Notes: generated from the sequence alone by a model not told the origin. A stretch of 14,052 bases of DNA from Spirogloea muscicola (GCA_009602725.1 WELB01000221.1:96388-110439), one strand, 5' to 3'. Positions 1 to 10,083 are shown, counted from the stretch's first letter. Translations and numbers: made by a program.

Positions 1-50
1 CCCCCCCCCCCCTCTTCCCCCCCTCTTCCTCTTCTCTCTCTCTCTCTTCT
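1..50. repeat. Low-complexity poly-C / CT tract at window edge
   Basis: Twelve consecutive C are followed by alternating C-runs and CT dinucleotides. The sequence is purely C and T up to about position 50. Such mirror-like polypyrimidine tracts can form triplex DNA and often break assemblies. Whether this is a natural promoter element or an assembly edge cannot be told from the window. Confidence 0.8.
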
Positions 51-515
51 GGGTTCTCATTTCTGTGCTCATGACTTCCATTTGCTACTCATAAAAGTAA
101 CGAGTACTCCAGTCCTGGGCTTTCCATCAGCCATTGCGTTACTCTGCGTTTGCAGGAGCCACTGTCTCTATTTCTATGGGCTGGCTTTCCACAGCCCTCG
201 CCTCCTTTCCGCCCCTTTTGACTGTGTTTCAGCTGTTTGAGACGGCACTCTCACGGCCACTGCCGTAATCTGGGAGGAAAGAGCTGCATCTTCTCCTCCT
301 TTCCATCTGGGTCCCTTTGACATTTCTTTTCACAGCGCTCGCCCCCTGAGCAAACGTTAGCAGCCATCGCTATAACTTTGGAGGAGCTGTTTCTTTCCCT
401 TCTACGGCTTCTGGAGACGTGGAGCAACTTAAAGGGGAGAGCCACTTTCTCTACTTTCTGGGGAGGCCCTCATCCATCTCACTCTCTGTGTTTCTCTCTC
501 CCCATATCTCCCTCC

Positions 516-568
516 CTCTCCACTCTCCCTCCCCTCTTTTTTTTTTTCTCTCCACTCTCCCTCCCCTC
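516..568. repeat. 21-bp direct repeat in CT-rich leader, separated by a T run
   Basis: The 21-base pyrimidine-rich unit at 516-536 recurs exactly at 548-568. The 11-bp spacer is almost all T. Both copies lie in the probable 5' leader of the phosphatase gene, about 200 bp before its ATG. Confidence 0.85.
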
Positions 569-766
569 CGGCCCCTGGCTGCAGGAGAAGGCAGGCAGGC
601 CGAACGCCGGGGTGGTGGGGCCCCTCCCACAGCTTCGCCTCAGCCCTCTCCCGGATTGCCTCCCACAACCCCCCCCCTCCTGATACATACTCAGCTTCCG
701 GCACGCTTCACACGCCAGTTCTCCTTCCACAGCCGACTTCCTCCGGCCCCCGCCGAGCCTGCAGCC

Positions 767-3700
767 ATGGCGCCCCTGGCGGCCGCCTTCGCCGTTGTCC
801 TGGCCCTGGCCGCCTGCGCCCAGGCCCAGGTGCGACGCCCACCTTTACCCCGCATTCTGATTGCTTCTAGTTGATTCAGCGGCCCAATTGTGTGCGCCGG
901 GCCGCTGCCTCGGCCTGCAATCCACCTCTCTCCATGCGCTTCGCTGCCGCTTCTGCTGCCTGCTGCTGCCGCCGCCGCAGCGTGATCTCACGCTCCGCCT
1001 CCTCCTGCGCAGTACTATGCGCCGGGCCCTCCGGGAGTGACGCTCACGTCCAAGCCCAGCCCCACCCAGTTCCTCATCCAGCCGCCGTTCATCCGCCCCT
1101 CCACCGGCGCCGACATCCCCGTCACCTACGGCATGCAGAACAAGACCTCCAACAGCCCCGAGCAGGTCGGTGTAGATCCCCACTCGGCGCTGGCCCTGCC
1201 AGCTGCCTGAGCTGTGCGCCTCGGGCCTGGAGCTCGCCATCTCGGAGCACTGCCCGAAGCCTTTGCCGGTGAATGGTCTCGCCGGCATCCAGATCGCGCC
1301 CACTCAGAGTTTCACAGGTGTATGCCTGCAGGAGCTGCTGCTCACTGTCTGCTCGCTCCCACATGGCGGTCCGCACGCAGGTTCTTGTCTCAGTGGCTGA
1401 CCCCACCAGCCAGTACTATGTCATCCGCTGGATCCTGCCCGTCACCTGCACGCTGCCGGGCACTGTGTGGTATGACACGGTCTACCCGCCCGACAAGGTC
1501 AAGTCGCCAAATGCCACCGTGAAGCCGCATTCGTATACCGTCTACAAGGGCTACGAGGGCGAGTACACCTCGGGAGCCATCTACTTCGCCACCATCGGCC
1601 CCCTGCCTTACAAGACAAAGTTCTACTACCGCATTAAGGGCCCCTACTCCGAGTCTCGCTACTTCAACTTCACCACCCAGCCTGGACCCGGCCAGCCAGT
1701 CAAGCTTGGCCTAATTGGTGAGGCCGCTGTCTCCCAGGCAGCTGCTTTGACGACCCGCAAATCTGGTGCAGGGCGGCTAGAGTTGTCAATCTCTTGCAGT
1801 TTATCTGGCCAGCAATGCTGACAGCTGGCATGCGAGGCAGGTCCTAAGATGTCACTTTGATGAGGTCGTGTTCCTTATCAACAGGGGCCCTTTGCGGTTG
1901 AGCTTGAGTGTTTCAAGCTTGGCTTCCATTGCATGTGTTTGCAGCTGATGTGGGCCAGACCAGCAACTCGTCTTCTACCTACGACAATACCATCGCCGGA
2001 CGTCCTGATATTGTTCTTTTCGCCGCTGATCTTTGCTACGCCGACAACTATGGACCTCCTTGCGCCAAGTTCACTGGCGTCGATGTCCCCAGCGGCCCCA
2101 ACAGGACTTGCGGCGAGGGTGGACTCCGTTGGGACTCGTGGGGGCGCCTGTCTGAGAAGCTTATGGCTTTCTACGTGAGCACTGCAGCCCTCTACGTCTC
2201 TGGCTGGCAACTCGTTTTCAGCATTATAAGTCACACTGGAGAAGAATCTGGTGCACAACATGTGGCATGCATGATAACAACTGCCAGGGTAATGAAAGTG
2301 CAGTATCTCGTTGATGGCAGCCCACTACCTTCGTGGCCGGTAATCACGAGCTGGAGACTGTTGCCGTGTGGAACGCCAGCGCCACTCCATTCATTTCCTA
2401 CACCAACCGCATTCCCGGCCATCTGACGACCCCTATTGGGTATGTGTAACTTGATGCCTTTGCTGTCTGCTTACGGCAGACACTCACTATTTGTATGCTC
2501 TTGTATTCTTGTATTATTGTATTCTTTGTATTCTTGTATTCTTATGCCATAAGAGAGCTTGTCACTGAAACAGCATCCGCACTGAATTGTGAAGGTAACT
2601 GCCACTGTACTGCCCCTAACCAGATTCGTCGTCTATGCAGCGCCACCACCCCCAAGGCCCCCTTCTTCTACTCCTTCAATACCGGCCTTGTTCACGTCAT
2701 CGCCCTCTCCTCCTATGAGGCCTTCACCAAGTACACACAGCAGGTCAGTGCTGAACAGTCAACATGTGCTTGGAGTGCTAATGCAGCTGTAGACCACTCA
2801 TGTGGTAGTTATGAGCAGACTGAGGAAGGTGTGAGGTAGCCAGGAGTCTTATTAGAGATTTCCATTTGGCCTCGATGTGCAGTACAACTGGCTCAACCTG
2901 GATCTTGCTTCAATCAACCGTGCCGTCACCCCCTTCGTTGTGGTATTCTTCCACAACCCCTGGTACAACACGGATGTGTCCCACTACCTCGAGGTAAGGC
3001 CACCACTAACTGACTCCTGTGCCAGAGCTGGTGTATGCTGGCATTGTGCCACATGCACGCAGGCACAGCAGGTACCATGGGCCACCGTTTGTCATGCCAC
3101 AACATCACTGCTCAATGATTGCCTGTATCGGGGAAGCTTGGCATCAGCATCGGAAGTTGTGCTGCTGTGGTCGCAGGGCGAGAGCATGCGCCAGGACTAT
3201 GAGACTTTTCTGTACAACGCCAAGGTGGACCTCATTGTGGCCGGCCATGTGCACGCCTATGAGCGCAGCAAGCCCGTCTACCAGGTCGCTGTGAACCCCT
3301 GCGGCCCGGTTTACGTTACAGTGGGAGATGGCGGCAACGACGAGGGCGTCGCTGGCCCGTGAGCATCTGCACCTCCTGAGGCCCCCTACGACTATCATGG
3401 CGCATTATCAGTGCCTCCGTCCACCCAGGGCATGTTAGTAGCTGGAAAAGTTTGGGTCAATGAGCACCAAGCACCCTCAGTGGAAAGGTTTCATCTATCT
3501 TGTCTTGAGCAAGGTGTAAGCTGTCTTGCTGTTAGTGTCTACTTCCTGACCTGACTGTCCCTCCACCAGCTTCTACAACGCCATGGACGGCAACCCCCCT
3601 GCGTACACTGAGACTCGTGATTACTACTTTGGCCATGCTGAATTCGACGTCAAGAACGCCACTTACGCTGAGTTCCGCTGGTAAGTCGTAGCTCCTTGGT

Positions 3701-3871
3701 CGTCACAGCTATCAAAATACTTGCAGGGTCTTCATTACCATGTCATGTCATGCTGGTATATCTCAATTTGCACATTTCACAATTTTGTGGAGCAGGTTCC
3801 GTAACAATGATGGAAGGGTGGTTGGAGATTTCTTTGCACTCACACCCAAGTTCATGATCCCAGGTTGCTAG
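767..3871 (+). CDS. Secreted purple acid phosphatase (metallophosphoesterase), ten exons
   Basis: Spliced exons: 767-829, 1013-1165, 1381-1717, 1945-2174, 2321-2439, 2641-2743, 2883-2993, 3177-3358, 3570-3680, 3796-3871. All introns are GT-AG (115-227 bp) and the phases match, giving 494 aa. The ATG has a strong context (GCC ATG G). Residues 1-21 form a signal peptide (hydrophobic Ala/Leu core, ending AQAQ) and occupy exactly exon 1. Residues about 68-175 form the fibronectin-like N-terminal domain (PEQVLVSV, YTSGAIYFA). The catalytic domain has every ligand of the two-metal centre: D186 (ADVGQT), D213 and Y216 (AADLCYAD), N269 (AGNHELE), H359 (FFHNPWY), H396 and H398 (AGHVHAYERS). The catalytic-pocket histidines H270 and H369 are also present. 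The C-terminus carries the family motif FGHAEFDVKNAT. By family knowledge it hydrolyses phosphate monoesters at acid pH in the wall, vacuole or medium, typically for phosphate scavenging. Several N-glycosylation sites (NKT, NAT, NRT) fit secretion. The length is normal for plant enzymes. Confidence 0.93.
2491..2543 (+). repeat. Imperfect short tandem repeat, TTGTATTC type, in phosphatase intron 5
   Basis: About six imperfect copies of an 8-bp unit close to TTGTATTC lie within the intron at 2440-2640. It is T-rich and probably replication-slippage DNA. It sits between the exon carrying GNHE and the next exon and does not affect the reading frame. Confidence 0.75.
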
Positions 3872-6632
3872 ATTTTAGGAACAGTCACCAGCTCGCTCTA
3901 GATCCGACTGTAGAGAGCCCATTTATTCACAAGTGGGCCCCAGGTCGGTGAGCAGACTAATGAGTATGCAATAATGATCTAGCAGCAGGGTTTAGCCAAT
4001 TTTGAGCTTGAAGTAGACAGTTGACATCACCATTGCTACTGATACTTTCTGTGGTGATATCATTGTGGATGTCATGCACAATCTTTCACCTATGCTCCAT
4101 GACATTCTGTCATGAATTTATTGTTGATTGTCACAAGTGAAAGAAAGAACTAGGAACCTTGCTACATTACACTATTGGTTTTTGCAAGCTTGGCATGAAG
4201 ATATGAATCTTGCTATGGCAATGTGGAAGAATCTGACAGTCTGAGGAAAGGTGAAGGGCGGGAACAGGGGTGAAATACAGTAGAGCACTTGTGCCCTTGT
4301 GACTCGTAGTTTTGAGAATGGAGCAGATGCAATTCCGCAATTGCGACCCACTGAACATTCTGATTAGAGTTGTCGGCACTGTCTGAACATTTATCTCCTC
4401 TATTTGCAACTTGTGATGACACTAAGTGAAATTCGCAGGATCTGACCTGTCGCTAATAGCACCATTTCACAACACGGGAATGCTTGGTTGCATACAGCTC
4501 ACTTAGGGAAGTGGATTGTACACCGACTGAAGAGTTGACCACATATAAGGTACCCTGGCAATCGTTTTGATAAAATTATCCTCCACACAAAAAAACTATT
4601 ACAATCTGTAGTGCTTCTCTTTCTGCAACCATTCTACAACATGGCCGTTGTGCCGTTTGCAGTAGACATACTTCATTTGTGCCAATGTATTGACTCAAGC
4701 ACACATAGCTAAGGGTGAGAACGCATGCATACTGGCAAGTCTCTGAGATTCAACTTCTAACTTCTCCGCCCATGGAAATGTCATAGAGTAACAGCATAAT
4801 GATTCACAGAGGTGTGCATATGCCCGGGACCTCCTCTGAGGTGCAAGATGCTGCTTGACTGGGAATTGTCAGCCACCTAGGACCAGTTGTCCCATGGCGT
4901 TCGTCTCAAGAATGTGGCAATGCCAGCCGACCTTGACTTAGTCCCAACATCTGTCCATCACAAGCATAAAGGCCGTAAGATGAGTGTACATATGCAATGA
5001 TCTGGCCAGGAGTAGCTCCATCGTGCCTTCATTGACCCCTAGGGAGAAGTGCAACTACGTGAGGACCTGTTTGAGATACATTGTCAACTCGGGAGATTTG
5101 CGACCTTGTTGACACGCACATCCTTGCTCGCCCATATTCCGTAATCGACCTTTTTGCCAACAATTCTCATCTTCTGACTCCAAGGCAACACTGGATCAAG
5201 GCAACACTAGGCTTTTCCGCTAGCTCACTCAGATCAATAGGGTCCAGCCTGCCTTCAGTGTTCCTCACAGATTCACCTGCACAGCATGCAATCACTAAGT
5301 GATACTGGAGTCAGGCCTGATTTAAGGTTCTTTGTCCTCGAGAAATCGAGGTGTATATTCAGATACAGGGTGAAGACAAAAATGTGTACAATATGTACAT
5401 TGTGTTTGCTACTGCGCCCTTAGGTTTGCCTGAGCCCTCGTAAGCCCTGAGCCCATGCCAGGATTGTGGCCAGCGGAAGATATCCCATCTGTTACTACTG
5501 GGAACCTTATCCTACTTCAGGACTTGCTCGCTCACCTTTGAAGTCCGTTGAAAAATTACAGCGTACAGCGATCTAAAGAATCTGCACTCCTGCCTATCAT
5601 TCAGAATGTGGTTCAAATTACCATCATCATGGACACATGACCAATGGAGTATTGTGTCACTTCTACATGACAGCAGATCCAGCCATACTGCCAGCATGTA
5701 CAAAGCAGTGCCATGTTGAGCCTAGTAATGCCACAAATGCCACCTGCAAGAACATGAACATGGAGTGCAAGAACATAAAGAGCCACTTGCTGTTGTGTAT
5801 ATCACGAAGTTAAAAAGCTCTCAATGTGACAGGAGGCACAACCCAAGTGTCTATGTTATCTGGCAAGCAGAACGGGATAGCTTGGGAGTAGACAACGTTG
5901 GGATGCTAATGGAGCGGCCCAAAGAATCCTCCTGTTACTGCTGCAGTGGCCTGCCAGCAGCAGGTGGCAAGTCCCAAAGGCCCCTTTAAGCATGCAGCAA
6001 CTGCTGGCAGATGAGACATTGGTGGCCAATAAATGGTGCACGAACGATCTTGTGACATCCTATCATGGCTAAGAAGCCCAGGCCCTTGAATGTCTGAGTC
6101 TAAGGAAGGAGCAGAATCTGACAAACAGCCAGAACATTGCTCTCTGCACTATAAGATGCACCCAGTCAAGAAGTCTCACACGGCAAGGGCCATCCAGATG
6201 GAAGCACCCAGTAAGTGCGCGTCATCCCAGCAATGCTAGCTGGAATGCCTTGTCGACCAGGCGCCTTGTCACAATAGTGGTGATTTCTCAACCGTAAGAT
6301 TATGTACTATCCTGAAGTCAAAGAAGATAACGAGCAAGTTAGACATTATGCTGCATGTATGTGCTGCAGCAATGGCTCAAATGCTGTGTGCAGAGCTGCC
6401 TTTTTTGGGTGTAATCACCCAGCAGAGGCCAGTCTCGCAATGTGATGCGCGTAAAGATTGTGGATCAGCGCAAGACAATTCATGAAGTCATGTGCAGTGC
6501 AAGGGACATTTGAACTACCAGTAAATAGAAGGACAATCTTCTGTTGTCATGGAACAGGTCTCCAATCCTTGACACATTTCATGTCCATGACCACCAAGCA
6601 ATTGCTTGAAAATTGCTGAAACGTCTTGGGCG
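3872..6632. other. Gene-free spacer between convergent genes (contains both 3' UTRs)
   Basis: This runs from the stop of the phosphatase (+) to the stop of the PhyH gene (-). It is more AT-rich than the flanking exons. The open frames in it are short (under about 80 codons), use scattered frames and show no recognisable motif, signal peptide or splice-linked continuation. No transposase, reverse transcriptase, long terminal repeat or tRNA was recognised. It must contain both 3' untranslated regions, but I could not identify a definite polyadenylation signal. The only local structure noted is a small perfect hairpin at 5336-5351. Confidence 0.6.
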
Positions 6633-9370
6633 TCATCTGTGTTTGCTATATACGACTGGAAGGAGATGATGTGATGCTATTTGGCCCTCACGTAGATCCT
6701 TCCTCCACTGGCGATAACTTTCCGAGTCTTCCCCATGCAAATCCCTCCTGTTGTGACCAGTACAGGTACAACAATGAGCGTGCCACTTGCCAAGCTTTGG
6801 CTTACACGTACTCAGATTTCTCAGGCAGTCCCTGTTTACACAACACACATTGCTCGTAAATGACAGATGGGCGCACCTGCAGTGCTTTGTAGACAACACC
6901 TTGGCTCCATCTGCAAAGTAGGAGACTGTGAAGGCATAGCGCGCCGAAGAGCCTGGTGGTTGCACTGGAGCCCAATGCAGAGTCCATCCATGGTGAAATG
7001 TGCTGCATGCTGATAGAAATGCTCAGTGCTGTCAACATTCATTTGTCAAGGTCTTCCAGGAACACGATGATGGCACTCAAGCTGCATGGACCCTTCAGTA
7101 ATATTGCTTTTGTTGACACCCGTGCAAGCCCAGAAGCCAGCCAGAGATACTTGTACATACGCGTCCCCAAGCTTGAGCCTGGAGTACGTCTCAAGGGGAT
7201 AGCCTCTGCTCTGCAGGTCCATCATGCCCTCATTGTTCTTCCAGTAGGGGAGCGCAAAGTCCCTGTGAGAACCTGGGTGGAGGAAGCACACAATTAGTCA
7301 TCCTGACTGCAACGAAGATAATAAGACCGACAAGACTTGCGTTGGAGACGCCAGTGCCAAATCCCACTTGAATCAACAAGTGGCACAACTTAGCTTGTTT
7401 GTAATTTATGGAGGCAGAGCTATGAGCCAAAGCCCGTCGCTCAGAACCTTCCTGTCCTTGCTTGAGAACACCAGGTTCACAATACAATGCGCTTATCATT
7501 CCAGGATCAGCGATTCGGCTTTGGCCTCAGGAAAGGTTTTGCATACACACTTCGAAGTCATATGCTTGCACCTGTGGCAAAGAGGAGAGAGGAGTCTTGA
7601 GCCGTGAGGTCCCTGAGCGGCAGCCAGACAGTGAGGAAGCTACTTGTGTCCAGGGGCGCCATATTGAGGTCCGAGTGCCAGTTGGTGGCGCCAAAGCCGG
7701 GCTGCTTCAGAAAGAGGCAGTCCTGGTACAGCCTCACCTGCATGACATGCAGCCACAGGAGCGTCTCAGAGGATAGACTTGCACTTTAAGTACATAGGTG
7801 CTGGTCAAGGAGTAAAAGAGTGAGCTTAGGGAATGCAGCGACATATATGTGAACACATCGCTGCTACAGATAACGAGCACGACAACTGATCCCTGAGGTT
7901 TGGACCCCATGTTGTGATCCTTAACCACAGACATTCCTCTGACTTGGGGTTGTCTCTTTATTTGCATGATGAGGCATATTCCCAGGATTGTACCGGTGGC
8001 CCACATGAGCAACTGCTCTTAGGACCAACAGTTGTGCCTCAAAGGGTTGGCAATGATATTGCGTAGCTATTTAGCTGTCTATGGGTGTTGTTGTGCACAG
8101 TACGAGGACACAATTGCTGGTGGGCAGTCAGTACTCACCTTGTTGACACCAAGCAGAGCAGCGGCTGCACCAGCGAGGCGCTGGGACGTCGCTAGCCGGT
8201 GCGCAGAGGGGCACGTGCGGTGCAGATTGAAGATTTGCAGGAATCCCACCTTGTCGACTGCCTGCAAGGGCTCAAGAAACACCACAGTCACAAGAGCCAA
8301 TACCTTAAGCATCAAAATGAAATCCATTTCTGCGTTTCGGTTAACCCAACGTTATACAGACGTTCTATAGTCAAGTAACGGAGCTTCTGATTCAGCTTGA
8401 AATCTAGTACAGCCGTCTGCTCCGTGATGCAAAGGAAGGTGAAGCTTGACAGGAACAGGCTTGCGAGGAGCTCGGCTGTACTAAGTGCCCACAAGTAAAG
8501 TCGTCCAAGAAGCAGGCATGATTCAGGCTTGGTGCAAACAGCGCAGTGGATTTAGGTCAACCCTAAAACTCGAAACCCTAAACCCTAAATTCAAAACCTC
8601 ACTACCTTCCTCTGGAGGAGCTTCTCTGCTGCTTTGACGTCGTTCACTGACAAAGGGTCTGCCCCTGGGCAGAGGACCTCCACCCGATGCCTGCTCGGCA
8701 CGCAAGCATCCACTATCAGCACATAAAGTGAAGAAGCACTGTTCAAAAAATCTCCATAATGGATAACAATGCAGTGGTTTTAGTACTAGGAGAGGGTTTC
8801 TCCATGCAGAACATTAGGGCTGGGGTACCACAGTAAGGAGTCAGTAATCCCATAGACAACAGAGGCAGCCCACCTCAGAGCGTGGAGCATGCTGCGGTCA
8901 GCTGCGGCCAGGAGGTCCGGTGCGGCCATGGCCGCCTCGCTGGGGGACAGCAGGCCCCGCACGCAGGTGTGGCCATTGCGCTCAAACTCCAGCTGCTGCG
9001 CCAGCGGCACCGGGCGCTGGTCCTCCAGCAGGCCTACATGGCGCTGCGACTTGTGTTTTGGCATATGGGTTTGCCTTCTCGAGTCCGTCTGGAGCTTGCC
9101 CACTGCTTGCGTTGCGCAGCCATGGCCATCTTCTGAAGGCCTTCCGCTCGTCTCGTCGTCCTGGCCAGCGCCGCATCGCCTCCACTTGGTCGGCCTCCTG
9201 CGGCAGCCCTTCTCAGCCGGCGCCGCCCCAGCGCACCACAACTGCAGGGGCTGGCCGCCATTGCTGACCTTGACAGTAGCACGCCGAGCTGCCACCGCAG
9301 CCTCGGGCAAGGCGCAGAGCGCGGAGCTGCTGGCCCCAGATGCGGAAGGCCGCAGCATGGCGTGCACCAT
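6633..9370 (-). CDS. Phytanoyl-CoA dioxygenase (PhyH) family Fe(II)/2-oxoglutarate oxygenase, seven exons
   Basis: Exons in transcript order: 9370-8874, 8690-8606, 8261-8139, 7737-7572, 7272-7161, 7002-6877, 6747-6633. All introns are GT-AG (129-401 bp) with matching phases, giving 407 aa and a TGA stop. Residues 1 to about 112 are a basic, Arg/Ala/Ser-rich extension without known motifs. The PhyH fold begins near QLEFERNGH (116-124). It continues through RLYQDCLFLK (237-246), the iron-binding HxD in NWHSDL (H256, D258), FATGSHRDFALPYW, LGDATFHHGWTLH with the distal histidine H337, and R349, which should bind the 2-oxoglutarate carboxylate. It ends with SYRQWRKDL and LLPVVY. Family members hydroxylate or halogenate varied substrates, and the substrate here cannot be inferred. 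The N-terminal extension could be a plastid or mitochondrial presequence; no peroxisomal C-terminal tripeptide is present (it ends KHR). The start at 9370 is the first ATG after an in-frame TAA and has A at -3 and G at +4. A small intron inside exon 1 cannot be excluded. Confidence 0.9.
8559..8599 (+). repeat. Plant-type telomere-like repeat (AAACCCT)n inside PhyH intron 2
   Basis: Positions 8573-8589 contain two and a half exact AAACCCT units. A degenerate copy lies just before (8559-8567) and a decayed copy after. The tract begins only a few bases inside the 5' splice site of intron 2 (donor at 8605 on the - strand). It reads TTTAGGG in the transcript. Such motifs occur as interstitial telomere remnants and, in plant promoters, as telo-boxes; which applies here is unknown. 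Confidence 0.8.
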
Positions 9371-9421
9371 GCTTGCGCTGCTCACGTGAAGCAGTCCTTA
9401 GGGTACAAGTAGTTGAAATTT
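9353..9421. repeat. Direct repeat copy A, spanning the PhyH start codon
   Basis: This pairs with 9540-9611. The first 33 bases (9353-9385 against 9540-9572) differ at two positions. The remaining 36-39 bases align with small gaps and substitutions up to a shared GAAATTT. Copy A contains the PhyH ATG (9370) and its first codons. In the - sense the shared part encodes Met-Val-His at the start. Confidence 0.85.
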
Positions 9422-9705
9422 ATGGTTTTAGGTTTGAAGTATCAGGGGGTTAGGATGTAACCTCTACGGTAAGTGGAATTGGGTTTAAGGGAATGGAGTG
9501 TGTATCGCGTGATGGAGGGTTTCAGGGAGCAAGGCACTCCAGCATGACGTGCACCATGCTTGCGGTGCTCACATCGTGAATCAGTCCCTAGGGGTCAAGT
9601 ACGTGAAATTTCCCTTAAAGGAGTTCGGTCAAGTACGTGAATTGGGTTTCAAGGAGCAAGCACTCCAATGAATAGTAAAAGGTTTCAGGGTACACAACCT
9701 TAGGG
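9398..9705 (+). repeat. Degenerate TTTAGGG-like G-rich tract upstream of the PhyH gene
   Basis: Telomere-like words are scattered along the + strand: TTAGGG at 9398-9403 and 9700-9705, GGTTTTAGGTTT at 9424-9435, GGGGGTTAGG at 9445-9454, GGGTTTAAGGG at 9481-9491, GGTTTCAGGG at 9518-9527 and again at 9681-9690. They are too degenerate to call a telomere array with certainty. Their orientation is opposite to the tract in PhyH intron 2. Confidence 0.5.
9540..9611. repeat. Direct repeat copy B, a duplicated PhyH start region
   Basis: This is the upstream partner of 9353-9421. It carries its own ATG on the - strand (9557-9555). That ATG opens an 11-codon frame beginning Met-Val-His and closing with TGA at 9524-9522. 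If transcription starts beyond 9611 this would be a short upstream ORF in the PhyH leader. Confidence 0.8.
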
Positions 9706-10029
9706 TGGAAATTGGATGTTCTTAGGAGGAAGCAAGAAGCAGCTCTTTCAATGTACAACAATGGCTGTGAGAGGCCAGCCCAACGGAATATGCAAGAGGG
9801 CGACTGACCCGCTCAGTAACCACGAGTTAGGAGGTAGGGTCGCCAACTGACGCCCGAATAGTAGACGGCAAATGACAAGCGCTTCTGCCACCAGCTAAAG
9901 TTCCCAGCTTTCCGGTGCACACGTGCGTGCGTTACAGGACGGAGGACTCAGCTTACCAGCCCCGAGTTGAGTAATATACAGAAAACCTCCATATGCATGA
10001 TAGGTGACCTCGAGATCCCAGAGCAATTC

Positions 10030-10083
10030 CTCGCTCCACTTCTGAAGTTACTCATACTCGCTCCAATTCTCAGGTTACTCAGA
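10030..10083. repeat. Tandem pair of a 27-bp unit
   Basis: The unit at 10030-10056 is followed directly by a second copy at 10057-10083 with four differences. It lies in the spacer upstream of the PhyH gene and has no evident coding content. Confidence 0.7.

Larger units (their letters stand above)
1..766 (+). promoter_or_regulatory. Upstream region and probable 5' leader of the phosphatase gene, pyrimidine-rich
   Basis: No gene is supported here. The stretch opens with a run of 12 C and a C/CT-rich tract (about 1-50) and has a second long CT-rich block at about 485-568. Pyrimidine patches close to transcription starts are common in plant promoters, so these may be core-promoter or leader sequence, which is inference. 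No convincing TATA box was found. From about 180 to 766 there is no ATG on the + strand, so the phosphatase ATG is the first one a scanning ribosome would meet if transcription starts inside that stretch. The short open frames here use non-ATG starts and show no recognisable protein. Confidence 0.5.

Noticed and set aside
845-1303. 152-codon open frame on the - strand
   Set aside because: It runs antisense across phosphatase introns and exon 2, is Arg-rich low-complexity in the way expected of a shadow frame in GC-rich DNA, and has no recognisable domain.
1203-1317. A possible extra phosphatase exon with open frame between exons 2 and 3
   Set aside because: It would need a 37-bp intron before it. 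Joining 1165 directly to 1381 instead gives PEQVLVSV, matching the family's conserved PEQVH-type segment in phase 0.
2491-2543. Repeat array considered as a CRISPR or transposon end
   Set aside because: The units are contiguous, 8 bp and imperfect with no unique spacers, which is a simple tandem repeat inside an intron.
5081-5302. 73-codon open frame in the spacer
   Set aside because: No motif, no splice-linked continuation and no compositional shift; the length is within chance expectation.
5600-5625. A B-box-like word (GGTTCAAAT) suggesting a tRNA
   Set aside because: I could not fold a cloverleaf or find a suitable A box upstream.
8889-9389. 166-codon open frame on the + strand
   Set aside because: It is antisense to PhyH exon 1. 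The - strand frame continues by phase-matched splicing into a clear PhyH domain, whereas this one shows no motif.
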